Source of the DNA: Caulobacteraceae bacterium UBA5005
Lineage (GTDB): Bacteria > Pseudomonadota > Alphaproteobacteria > Caulobacterales > Caulobacteraceae
Assembly: GCA_002398405.1 (NCBI GenBank)
Contig: DGYN01000008.1
Span: forward strand, 1 to 17,743
Reading direction: 5' to 3'
DNA: 17,743 bases
In this document: one piece after another, positions 7,084-14,841 of the stretch
How positions within the stretch are numbered: the stretch's first letter is position 1
How the letters are laid out: every line of letters begins with the position of its first letter
The notes under the pieces: model-generated
Databases searched by the model: none
What the model was told of the DNA's origin: nothing
The model's input: the letters and a program-made list of their open reading frames with translations, nothing else
Made by a program: the position numbers and the translations under genes

Positions 7084-8040
7084 ATGAAGCCGACCCTCGC
7101 CTTCGCCCTCGCCGTCTCCGCCCTCCTGGGGGCCGGCCTGACGCTCTCTGCCTCCGCCGCCCAGCCGCCGGCCGCTCCGCCGAACCCGCCGCCCGTCGTC
7201 GAGGGCGCCCACTGGCACCACATCCACATCAACGCCACTGACCCGGCGGCGGCGGCGGACTTCTATCCCCGGCACTTCAAGGCCGAGAAGGTGCTGCGCA
7301 ACGGGGCGCCGGCGGTGTGGACCCAGAAGTCCTGGATGCTGTTCACCAAGGTCAACACCCCGCCGTCCAAGAAACTCAACACCGGCATCTGGCACATCGG
7401 CTGGGGGACCACCGCGCCCAAGGACGAGTTCAAGCGCCAGCAGAGCCTGGGCGCGAAATTCTTCCAGGAACTGACCGACATCTCCGGCGGCCTCGCCGGC
7501 TTCCAGCCCGACCAGTTCTACTACATGTACGTCGAAGGGCCGGACCGCGAGCTGATCGAGCTCAACACCGCCCAGCACAACAACTTCGGCCATCTGCACA
7601 TGTTCAGCGCCGACCCGGTCGCGGCCGGCGACTGGTACATTAAGATGTTCGGGGTCCGCGGCCGGCTCTCGACGCCCCAGACCAACCGCGCGCCGCGCAT
7701 GAACAAGACCGGCGAGATCCAGGTTGGCCCGTCGGCGTCGATCAATTTCGACAACGTCAACATGATCATCTACCCGGTCGAGTACGCCAAGAAGGCCTAC
7801 GCCGCCGACTGGGCGGGGGTGACTGAATTGCAGTCGACCCGGGGCTCGGTCAACGACCACATCGGCATCTCGGTGCCCGATATGGACAAGGCCGCCGCGG
7901 CCCTGAAGGCCGCGGGGGTGAAGTTCACCCTGGAGCCCCGCCAGTTCAACGCGACCACCAAGATCGCCTTCATCGAAGGCCCCGACAAGGTCGCCATCGA
8001 GCTGGTCGAGGACAAGGGGCCCCAACCGCCGGCAAGTTAG
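7084..8040 (+). CDS. Secreted two-module VOC (glyoxalase/dioxygenase-fold) protein, second paralogue
   Basis: A 318-residue paralogue of the protein at 5828-6790, with the same plan: signal peptide (residues 1-25 or 26, ending ASAAQ), Pro-rich linker, two VOC modules. Shared blocks include VWTQKSWMLFTKV, IWHIGWGT, ADPVAAGDWYIK and GVTELQSTRG. Module 1 has His46 (WHHIHINATDP) and a Glu in ELIELNT. Module 2 keeps Glu306 (IAIELVED), where the first paralogue has Gln. ATG 7084 is preferred to ATG 7078 because AAGGA (7073-7077) stands six bases before it. It is the last gene of the cassette and is followed by the inverted repeat at 8046-8157. Its substrate is unknown. Confidence 0.82.
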   Translation: MKPTLAFALAVSALLGAGLTLSASAAQPPAAPPNPPPVVEGAHWHHIHINATDPAAAADFYPRHFKAEKVLRNGAPAVWTQKSWMLFTKVNTPPSKKLNTGIWHIGWGTTAPKDEFKRQQSLGAKFFQELTDISGGLAGFQPDQFYYMYVEGPDRELIELNTAQHNNFGHLHMFSADPVAAGDWYIKMFGVRGRLSTPQTNRAPRMNKTGEIQVGPSASINFDNVNMIIYPVEYAKKAYAADWAGVTELQSTRGSVNDHIGISVPDMDKAAAALKAAGVKFTLEPRQFNATTKIAFIEGPDKVAIELVEDKGPQPPAS

Positions 8041-8045
8041 CACCC

Positions 8046-8157
8046 GTCACCCCCGGACTTGTTCCGGGGGCCTGAGGATCCGCCGCTCAGATGGCGGACA
8101 ATTTCAGGCACATAGTTTGGGCCAGCACCCGGCCCCCGGAACAAGTCGGGGGGTGAC
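8046..8157. repeat. Large inverted-repeat (REP/RPE-like) element between convergent genes
   Basis: Arms of 27 bases at 8046-8072 and 8131-8157 are inverted copies with one mismatch. Each arm begins GTCACCCCC and ends CCGGGGGCC (reading inward), and each arm is itself nearly palindromic around ACTTGTTC. The 58-base centre holds a further imperfect inverted match (CCTGA with TCAGG, ATCCGCC with GGCGGAC), so the whole element can fold into one long stem. Core sequences of this type (CCCCGG, CTTGT, CCGGGG) recur between genes in many alphaproteobacteria. Position between the stops at 8040 and 8160 makes it a plausible two-way transcription barrier. There is no coding content. Confidence 0.8.
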
Positions 8158-8159
8158 GC

Positions 8160-8750
8160 TCATAATATTCGCGCCACCTCATCAAACGACAGCCGCGGCT
8201 GTCGGGGATGCAGCTTTTCCGTCGTCCCGGTTCCCAGGCAGATGATGAAGTTCGACTTGATGCGGCCGCTGGGGAAGAAATCCCTATCCACCGCCTCGCG
8301 GTCAAAGCCGCCGATCGGGCCGATGTCGAGGCCCAGAGCGCGCGCCGCCAGCATCAGATAGCCGCCTTGCAGCGCTGAGTTTCTCAGGCCGTCATAGGAG
8401 CGGCCTTCTTCGGTCGGCCACCAGCCTGTGGCGCCCGGCGCATCGGGGCGCAGCTGCGCCATATGGTCGGGGAAATCCAGGTCATAGGCCACCAGGATGA
8501 CGCAGGGCGCGCTCATGATCTTGGCGACATTGCCGGGTTCGGCATGGGCGGCGAACCTTTGGCGGGCCTCTTCGGAAACCAGGAACACAAATCGGCCGGG
8601 GCTGGAGTTGGACGCCGTGGGGCCGAACTTGGCGAGGTCGTAAATGGCCTTCAGCGTGCTCTCGGGGACCGGGTCCGGGGCGAAGCGCTTGTAGCTGCGC
8701 GCCTCGCGGAACAGCTGGTCGAGCGCGTCGTCGTCAAAGGCCGCGGTCAG
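8160..8750 (-). CDS. RutE/HadB-type nitroreductase family NAD(P)H-dependent reductase, probable CTG start
   Basis: A flavin-dependent reductase similar to RutE, which reduces malonic semialdehyde (3-oxopropanoate) in pyrimidine ring breakdown. With the CTG start at 8748-8750 it has 196 residues, matching RutE. Conserved stretches are LFREARSYKRFAPDPVPE (13-30), YDLAKFGPTASNSSP (37-51), RNSALQGGYLMLAARALGLD (123-142), GPIGGFD (144-150), KSNFIICLG (165-173) and the terminal PRLSFDEVARIL. No ATG, GTG or TTG falls near this point; CTG begins TAAFDDDALDQLF at the right place, GGTGGAG stands eight bases upstream, and CTG overlaps the TGA of the Nfu gene as CTGA. A start further upstream (8870) would overlap Nfu by 124 bases and add unrelated sequence. 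No other rut gene is present, so the physiological substrate is uncertain. Confidence 0.8.
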   Translation of the reverse strand: MTAAFDDDALDQLFREARSYKRFAPDPVPESTLKAIYDLAKFGPTASNSSPGRFVFLVSEEARQRFAAHAEPGNVAKIMSAPCVILVAYDLDFPDHMAQLRPDAPGATGWWPTEEGRSYDGLRNSALQGGYLMLAARALGLDIGPIGGFDREAVDRDFFPSGRIKSNFIICLGTGTTEKLHPRQPRLSFDEVARIL

Positions 8751-9316
8751 AGCGTCTGCTCCACCCGCGTCACCTCGGGCACATAGTGCTTGAGCATGTT
8801 TTCGACTCCGGACTTCAGGGTCGCCGAGGATGACGGGCATCCCGAGCAGGCGCCGCGCATCTGCAGCCATACGACGCCCGTGTCCGGCTCATAGCGGTCG
8901 AACAGGATATCGCCCCCGTCCTGGGCCACCGACGGGCGGATGCGGGTGTCCAGCAAATCCTTGATCTCGGCCACGATCTGGGCCGTGTCGCCCTCGTAGG
9001 CTGTGTCCGAATGGGCTTCGTCCGAACCGCCGCTGTCGAGCGTCGCAGCCCCCGACACATAGTGATCCATGATCGCGGCCAGCACAGGCGGCTTAAGGTG
9101 CTTCCACTCGAATTCCGCCTGCTTGGTGACGGTGAGGAAGTCCGGGCCGAAGAACACCCGCGTCACCCCAACGATGTCGAACAGGGCGGCGGCCAGCGGC
9201 GAGGGCTTGGCCTCCGCCGCCGTGCGGTATTCGCGCGTGCCCGAGCCCGTGACCTCACGGCCGGGGATGAACTTCAGCACCTCCGGGTTGGGGGTGGCTT
9301 CGGTCTGGATGAACAT
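8747..9316 (-). CDS. Nfu-type Fe-S cluster scaffold/carrier (NifU domain protein)
   Basis: A 189-residue cytoplasmic protein that carries or assembles [4Fe-4S] clusters for delivery to target enzymes. The N-terminal Nfu domain is clear (MFIQTEATPNPEVLKFIPGR, then LFDIVGVTRVFFGPDFLTVTK, about residues 1-88). An acidic linker (about 94-112) leads to the C-terminal NifU domain with the cluster-binding GACSGCPSS (Cys157 and Cys160). The layout is the one found in alphaproteobacterial and mitochondrial NFU1 proteins. The ATG at 9314-9316 gives the standard N-terminus. The downstream reductase overlaps it by four bases, suggesting translational coupling. Divergent from the gene at 9438 across 121 bases. 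Confidence 0.92.
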   Translation of the reverse strand: MFIQTEATPNPEVLKFIPGREVTGSGTREYRTAAEAKPSPLAAALFDIVGVTRVFFGPDFLTVTKQAEFEWKHLKPPVLAAIMDHYVSGAATLDSGGSDEAHSDTAYEGDTAQIVAEIKDLLDTRIRPSVAQDGGDILFDRYEPDTGVVWLQMRGACSGCPSSSATLKSGVENMLKHYVPEVTRVEQTL

Positions 9317-9437
9317 GGGCCATAGATGGCGGCGCGGCGCGGCAAGCGCAACCGCTTTGGATGATGAGGGCCGAATGCCGCCAGCCAGATGCAGCCCGAA
9401 CGCCTACGACCGCGCCATCAACGCAGGGAAGGCGATC

Positions 9438-9845
9438 ATGACAAAGGATGAAGCGACGTCGTTCGTGGAACAATTTGCGCGGGCCCGCTCCCGCGGCCGG
9501 GGCGAACACCTCTGGCGGCAAGACGGCAAGCTTCACTATCCCTACGCCGACCGGGTGATCGAGGGACGAGAGATCGGCGCCCTGTGTGACATCACGGCCG
9601 CCCAGGCGCCGCACCTGACCTGGGAGATGATCGGCTGGACCCACCGCGATGACGTAATCGTCGTCGAGTGGCTGACCACCAACCGCTATGGGGACGCGCT
9701 GATCCGCATGACCGGGGTCGACCGGCTGACCGTCAAGGATGGGCTGATCATCGAGGAGATCGTCTACGCCGACACCGCGCCGCTTCGGGCGATGATCGAG
9801 GGCGCGCCGCTGAAGGCCATCATGACCCTGCCGGAAAGCCTTTAG
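9438..9845 (+). CDS. SnoaL/NTF2-like domain protein
   Basis: A 135-residue cytoplasmic protein with the look of the SnoaL-like branch of the NTF2 fold: an N-terminal helix (EATSFVEQFARARSRG), a middle helix (GREIGALCDITAAQ), then beta strands LTWEMIGWTHRDDVIVVEWLTTNRYG and DRLTVKDGLIIEEIVYAD, the usual ending of such domains. Members include ketosteroid isomerases, polyketide cyclases and many binding proteins, so no reaction is assigned. The start at 9438 is chosen because AGGGAAGG (9425-9432) precedes it by five bases. The frame is open back to 9069, but that extension runs antisense through the Nfu gene and has no domain character. Its stop overlaps the stop of the convergent receiver-domain gene. 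Confidence 0.75.
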   Translation: MTKDEATSFVEQFARARSRGRGEHLWRQDGKLHYPYADRVIEGREIGALCDITAAQAPHLTWEMIGWTHRDDVIVVEWLTTNRYGDALIRMTGVDRLTVKDGLIIEEIVYADTAPLRAMIEGAPLKAIMTLPESL

Positions 9846-10678
9846 GCCGCCTTTACGTCGCCCGCCGGCAGGTAGGCCCACAACGGCTGGCACACCGCCT
9901 CGAGCGCCTGGCGGTCGAGCCTTCCCTGGGCGGCGCAGGTCTTCAGAGCGCTGGTCAGGGCCGCCGCGCCGGTGGCCAGGCGCGTATCGCCCATGTCGAC
10001 GGCGGTTTTGGTCAGGTTCTCGGCCTGGGCCATCATGGCGCGCATGGCCTGGGCCGGGTCGCTGGCGATGGCCGGCAGGGCGGACTTGACGATCCGCAGG
10101 GCCTGCTCGATGCGCATCGCGTGGGTGTCGGCGGCGGCGTCGGCCTTGCGCTTCTTGGGGCCCTTGTAGTCGCCCGAGTTGAAACGGCGGCGGTCCGGGC
10201 CGACGTACTGCACCGCTTCCACCCAGTCGCGGGGCTTCAAGGTCACCGCCTCGATGCGGCGGACCAGGTCTTTCAGATTGAACGGTTTGCGCAGGAACTC
10301 GTGCACCCCGCAATCGCGGGCCCCCATGATAGCCGCGGCGGTGGCTTCGGAGGTCGCCATGATCACCGGCGCCTTGCGGCAGCGGAAGTCCGAGCGGCGC
10401 AGCTGGCGGGTGAAGACCAGGCCGTCCAGGCCGGGGCCGGAAAACTCGGTGAAGATGACGTCGGGCTCTTCCGACTTGGCGACCGCCATGGCCTTGAAGG
10501 CGGTCGGCTCGACATAGACGCGCGCCGCGCCCAGGTCCTTGAGCAACTCCGTCAACAGCCGCGCCGAGGCCGGTTGCGGCTCGACGATCAGCACCCGCTC
10601 GAGGTGGCGGGCGAAACGGCGAAGGCTGGTGGTGTCGTTGAGATTCAAGTCGAACGCCCTAGTCGAAGCCCAGATCAT
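9842..10678 (-). CDS. Receiver-domain (CheY-like) protein with Glu at the phospho-acceptor position
   Basis: A 278-residue protein: receiver domain at about 27-145, then a basic linker with two copies of a G-P-x-(R/K) motif (YVGPDRRRF, YKGPKKRK, 157-177), then a helical C-terminal domain (about 185-275) with no recognised DNA-binding or enzymatic motif. Receiver landmarks are LERVLIVEPQP (only Glu33 in the acidic pocket), PDVIFTEFSGPGLDG with Glu78 where the phosphorylated Asp normally sits, MATSE (Thr108 or Ser109) and LRKPF (Lys130). With Glu at that site it may be locked in one state or work without phosphorylation. No histidine kinase is next to it. The ATG at 10676-10678 has no Shine-Dalgarno and lies two bases from a hairpin (10681-10702); a TTG at 10646-10648, preceded by AGGG, is an alternative start and leaves the receiver domain complete. 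Confidence 0.82.
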   Translation of the reverse strand: MIWASTRAFDLNLNDTTSLRRFARHLERVLIVEPQPASARLLTELLKDLGAARVYVEPTAFKAMAVAKSEEPDVIFTEFSGPGLDGLVFTRQLRRSDFRCRKAPVIMATSEATAAAIMGARDCGVHEFLRKPFNLKDLVRRIEAVTLKPRDWVEAVQYVGPDRRRFNSGDYKGPKKRKADAAADTHAMRIEQALRIVKSALPAIASDPAQAMRAMMAQAENLTKTAVDMGDTRLATGAAALTSALKTCAAQGRLDRQALEAVCQPLWAYLPAGDVKAA

Positions 10679-10680
10679 AG

Positions 10681-10702
10681 GGCGGCAGGCGTAAACGCCG
10701 CC
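10681..10702. promoter_or_regulatory. Inverted repeat in the gap between divergent genes
   Basis: GGCGT-AA-ACGCC (10688-10699) lies inside a wider GGCGGC / GCCGCC pair (10681-10686 and 10697-10702) in the 109-base gap separating the receiver-domain gene from the TraB-like gene. It could be an operator or an RNA hairpin covering the 5' end of the receiver-domain message. No convincing promoter boxes were seen in the rest of this gap. Confidence 0.4.
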
Positions 10703-10787
10703 TTACAGGATCCCCCGCGGACCGCGACCGAAGCGCGCAGGGCCAAGCTTCCCCGATTTGGCCCTCATCCTCTGCTAGGGGCCGATA

Positions 10788-11671
10788 ATGCGTAGGCTTT
10801 TAGCTTTCCTGGCGGCCGTTCTGCTCGCCGCCCCCGCCGCGGCCCAGGTCCCTGCCGACCCTGAGGCCACCGTGGTCGAGGGCCTGACCGCCGCGGCCTT
10901 TCTAAAGGGGCCCCCCTGGTGGAAGGCCGAGAAGAACGGGCGGACGGTCTATATCCTGGGACTGCCGACCACGGTGCCGCAGGACCTTTCCTGGGATCAG
11001 AAGTTGATCGGCTGGCGCATGGACCGGGCCCAGCGGATCATCCTGCCCGCCGCCTACAAGACCGACATCGACGAAAAGCGCTTCAACCTGGACGCCGTCC
11101 TGCCGCCAGACCTCAAACGCCGGCTGGAGGCGGCGAGGGTCGCCCTTGGTCAACCGCAAACCCGCTACGCGCGGGTCAATCCGCTCACTGTCGCCGCCCG
11201 GCTCTCCGAAGACCTGCGCGCCAAGGCGGATCTGGACTGGGACGCAGGCTATCGCGGCTATAATTCGCAAGCGGCCCGGCACATCTTCACCCGTAAGGTC
11301 GACACCGGCCTGCACGGGCCCGTCGGGCCTGTGAACATCGAGACCCAGCTTGCCTGTCTGTCCACCGTTTTGGACGCTGTCGAGGCTGGGCCAGAGGCCT
11401 ATCGCAAGGCTGCCAACGCCTGGGCCGTGGGGGAAATCAGCGGCGCCTTGACTGGGCCGAGGGGCGACCGCTGGTGGCGGTGCGCCGCGCCCAACGCCGA
11501 GATCCTGAACCGCTATGTGAGCGAGATCGAGGCGGCGGTGGCGCAGCCAGGCGTCGAGGTGGTGGTGGCCGGTATCCCCGTCCATTCCATGGTGGCGAAA
11601 GGTGGGGTGGTGCAGCAGCTGCAGGCGGCCGGCTATCAGATCACCGAACCGTCGGGTCTGACCGAGACGCG

Positions 11672-11675
<4 letters not shown>
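10788..11675 (+). CDS. Secreted TraB/GumN-family protein
   Basis: A 295-residue protein with a clear signal peptide (MRRLLAFLAAVLLAAPAAAQ, cleavage near residue 19). The mature part has the TraB/GumN opening PPWWKAEKNGRTVYILGLP (about residues 43-61) and the closing VEVVVAGIPVHSMVAKGGVVQQLQAAGYQI (about 261-290). Family members usually show a GxxH at the first point (as in LGTIH or LGTMH); here it reads LGLPTT, with no His. The second point keeps a His in GIPVH. Metal-dependent activity, proposed for the Tiki/TraB superfamily, is therefore doubtful here. Two cysteines (in LACLST and WWRCAAP) may form a disulphide. The ATG sits downstream of GGGGCC, a weak ribosome site. The stop overlaps the stop of purA. 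The role is unknown. Confidence 0.75.
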
Positions 11676-12964
<1,289 letters not shown>

Positions 12965-12990
12965 AGCGGATGCTCCTCGCGCGCGCCAAG

Positions 12991-13012
12991 GCCGCCCGGA
13001 GGTCCGGGCGGC
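12991..13012 (-). promoter_or_regulatory. Perfect 10-bp hairpin in the purA leader
   Basis: GCCGCCCGGA and TCCGGGCGGC are exact inverted copies separated by two bases, 26 bases before the purA TTG start. It is not followed by a T run in either direction, so it is not a normal intrinsic terminator. It may be a leader hairpin or a stop/processing structure between serA and purA. The rest of the stretch up to 13104 shows nothing recognisable. Confidence 0.45.
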
Positions 13013-13104
13013 TTCGACAGCTCAAACTATTAGGAAATCGGCCTTGGCCTCTTTCCCGCGGCCTTATGCATGAAAGCGCGGGGAAGGCAAAGGGTCCGCT
13101 CAAT

Positions 13105-13244
13105 TCCCTCCCCTTTATGGGGAGGGTGGCTCCCGCAGGGAGCCGGGTGGGGAAGTGGGAAGCTTGCTCAGACGCCGGTGATTGCCACCCGACTCCCCCA
13201 CCCTGACCGCTGCGCGGTCTGTCCCTCCCCATAAAGGGGAGGGA
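13105..13244. repeat. 140-bp inverted-repeat element (MITE/REP-like)
   Basis: Terminal arms of 22 bases, TCCCTCCCCTTTATGGGGAG plus GG at 13105-13126 and its exact complement at 13223-13244, bound the element. Inside are further paired segments (GGTGGG with CCCACC, GGGAGCC hairpin at 13129-13144, and GACCGCTGCGCGGTC at 13205-13219). The inner arrangement, with GGGTGGGGAAGTGGG, is like small repeat elements scattered in Caulobacterales intergenic regions. It lies directly after the serA stop (13250) on the minus strand and may end the serine operon transcript. No transposase or coding frame is present, so any movement would have depended on an enzyme elsewhere. Confidence 0.75.
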
Positions 13245-13249
13245 GGAGA

Positions 13250-14824
13250 TCAGAACGTCAGGGCCCGCACTTCTTTCACCTGCGGCAGGGCCGCGACCTT
13301 GGCAAGCAGCGCTTCGCTGGCGGGTTGGTCGACGCCCACCAGGGCGATGGCGTCTTCGCCGGCCGAGCGGCGGCCGAGGTTGAAGGTGGCGATATTGACG
13401 CCCGCTTCGCCCAGCAAAGCCCCCAGCGCGCCGATGAAGCCGGGCTTATCGAGGTTGTTGACGTAGAGCATGGCCGGGATGAAGGCGGCGTCCAGGTCCA
13501 TGCCTTTGACCTCGACGATGCGCGGCCCGCCGCCGATCACGCTGCCCGCGAAGGAGCGTTTGCCCATCTCGGTGGTGATGGTGATGCGGACGATGCTTTC
13601 ATAGACCGGCGAGACCTCCTGGCGGCTCTCCGAGACGGTGATGCCGCGGTCTTTCGCGACGGCGGGCGCGCTGACCATGTTCACTTCGGAGAGCATGGGC
13701 CGCAGGATCCCGGCCAGGGCCGCGCTGGTCAGGGGCTTGGTGTTGAGCTGGGAGACCGCGCCCTCGAAGGCGATGTCGATGGCTTTGACGCCGGTGTCGA
13801 CCATCTGGCCGGCGAAGGCGCCGAGCTTTTCGGCGAGCGCGATGAAGGGCTTCAGGCGCGGGGCCTCCTCGGCGCTGACCGAGGGGCTGTTGAGCGCATT
13901 GGTGACCGCGCCGGTCAGGAGGTAATCGCTGATCTGTTCGGAGACCTGCAGGGCGACGTTTTCCTGGGCTTCGACCGTGGAGGCGCCCAGGTGCGGCGTG
14001 GCCACCACCTTGTCCGAGCCGAACAGGGGGTTTTCCTTGGCGGGCTCGGCGGAGAAGACGTCGAAGGCGGCGCCGGCCACATGGCCCTCGTCGATCAGCT
14101 TGCGCAGGGCGGCTTCATCGACCAGGCCGCCGCGGGCGCAGTTGATGATGTAGACGCCCTTCTTGGTCTTCTTGAGATTCTCTTCCGACAGGATGTTGCG
14201 GGTCTTGTCGGTGAGCGGGGTGTGCAGGGTGATGAAGTCGGCGCGGGCCAGCAAATCCTCCAGCTCGACCTTCTCGACACCGATCTCCACGGCGCGCTCA
14301 GGCGAGAGGAAGGGGTCGTAGGCCGCGACCTTCATCTTCAGGCCCTGGGCGCGGTCGGCGACGATCGAGCCGATATTGCCCGCGCCGATCAGGCCCAGCG
14401 TCTTGCCGGTCAGCTCGACCCCCATGAAGCGGCTCTTTTCCCACTTGCCGGCCTGGGTGGAGGCGTCGGCGGCGGGAAGGTCGCGGGCCACGGCGAACAT
14501 CATGGCGATGGCGTGCTCGGCGGTGGTGATCGAGTTGCCGAACGGGGTGTTCATGACGATCACCCCCTTGGCGGTGGCGGCGGGGATGTCGACGTTATCG
14601 ACGCCGATGCCGGCGCGGGCGATGACCTTCAGCTTGGTGGCGGCCGCGATGACGTCCTTGTCGATCTTGGCGCCCGAGCGGATGGCGAAGGCGTCGTAGT
14701 CGCCGGCCACCGCGATCAGCTCTTCCTTGGTGAGGCCGACCTTGATGTCGAAGTCGACGCCGCGCTGCTTGAAGATGTCGACGGCGGCGGGGCTCAGTTT
14801 ATCGGCGATGAGAACCTTGGGCAT
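13250..14824 (-). CDS. serA: D-3-phosphoglycerate dehydrogenase, long form with ACT domain
   Basis: Oxidises 3-phosphoglycerate to 3-phosphohydroxypyruvate with NAD+, the first step of serine synthesis. At 524 residues it is the long type. The NAD-binding Rossmann motif is LGLIGAGNIGS (143-153); the catalytic set is Arg231 (CARGGLVDE), Glu260 (FSAEPA) and His278 (ATPHLGAST). The intervening allosteric substrate-binding domain (about 325-445) is present, and the ACT domain (about 452-524: LYVNNLDKPGFIGALGALLGEAGVNIA) could bind serine for feedback control. The ATG at 14822-14824 gives the standard MPKVLIADKLS start. It lies 17 bases after sseB and ends the serC-sseB-serA operon. Confidence 0.97.
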   Translation of the reverse strand: MPKVLIADKLSPAAVDIFKQRGVDFDIKVGLTKEELIAVAGDYDAFAIRSGAKIDKDVIAAATKLKVIARAGIGVDNVDIPAATAKGVIVMNTPFGNSITTAEHAIAMMFAVARDLPAADASTQAGKWEKSRFMGVELTGKTLGLIGAGNIGSIVADRAQGLKMKVAAYDPFLSPERAVEIGVEKVELEDLLARADFITLHTPLTDKTRNILSEENLKKTKKGVYIINCARGGLVDEAALRKLIDEGHVAGAAFDVFSAEPAKENPLFGSDKVVATPHLGASTVEAQENVALQVSEQISDYLLTGAVTNALNSPSVSAEEAPRLKPFIALAEKLGAFAGQMVDTGVKAIDIAFEGAVSQLNTKPLTSAALAGILRPMLSEVNMVSAPAVAKDRGITVSESRQEVSPVYESIVRITITTEMGKRSFAGSVIGGGPRIVEVKGMDLDAAFIPAMLYVNNLDKPGFIGALGALLGEAGVNIATFNLGRRSAGEDAIALVGVDQPASEALLAKVAALPQVKEVRALTF

Positions 14825-14841
14825 GGGAGGGAAGCCTCTTT

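Noticed and set aside
5180..8043. Two minus-strand open frames of about 500 residues each opposite the VOC genes
   Set aside because: They are antisense to well-supported genes, show only repetitive Asp/Gly/Val/Arg composition with no domain, and are explained by GC-rich third positions.
8751..8870. Start of the RutE-like gene at 8870
   Set aside because: It would overlap Nfu by 124 bases and add residues unrelated to the family; the protein is already full length from 8750.
9069..9437. Upstream extension of the SnoaL/NTF2-like frame to 9069
   Set aside because: It overlaps the Nfu gene antisense, while the ATG at 9438 has a good Shine-Dalgarno and starts the domain.
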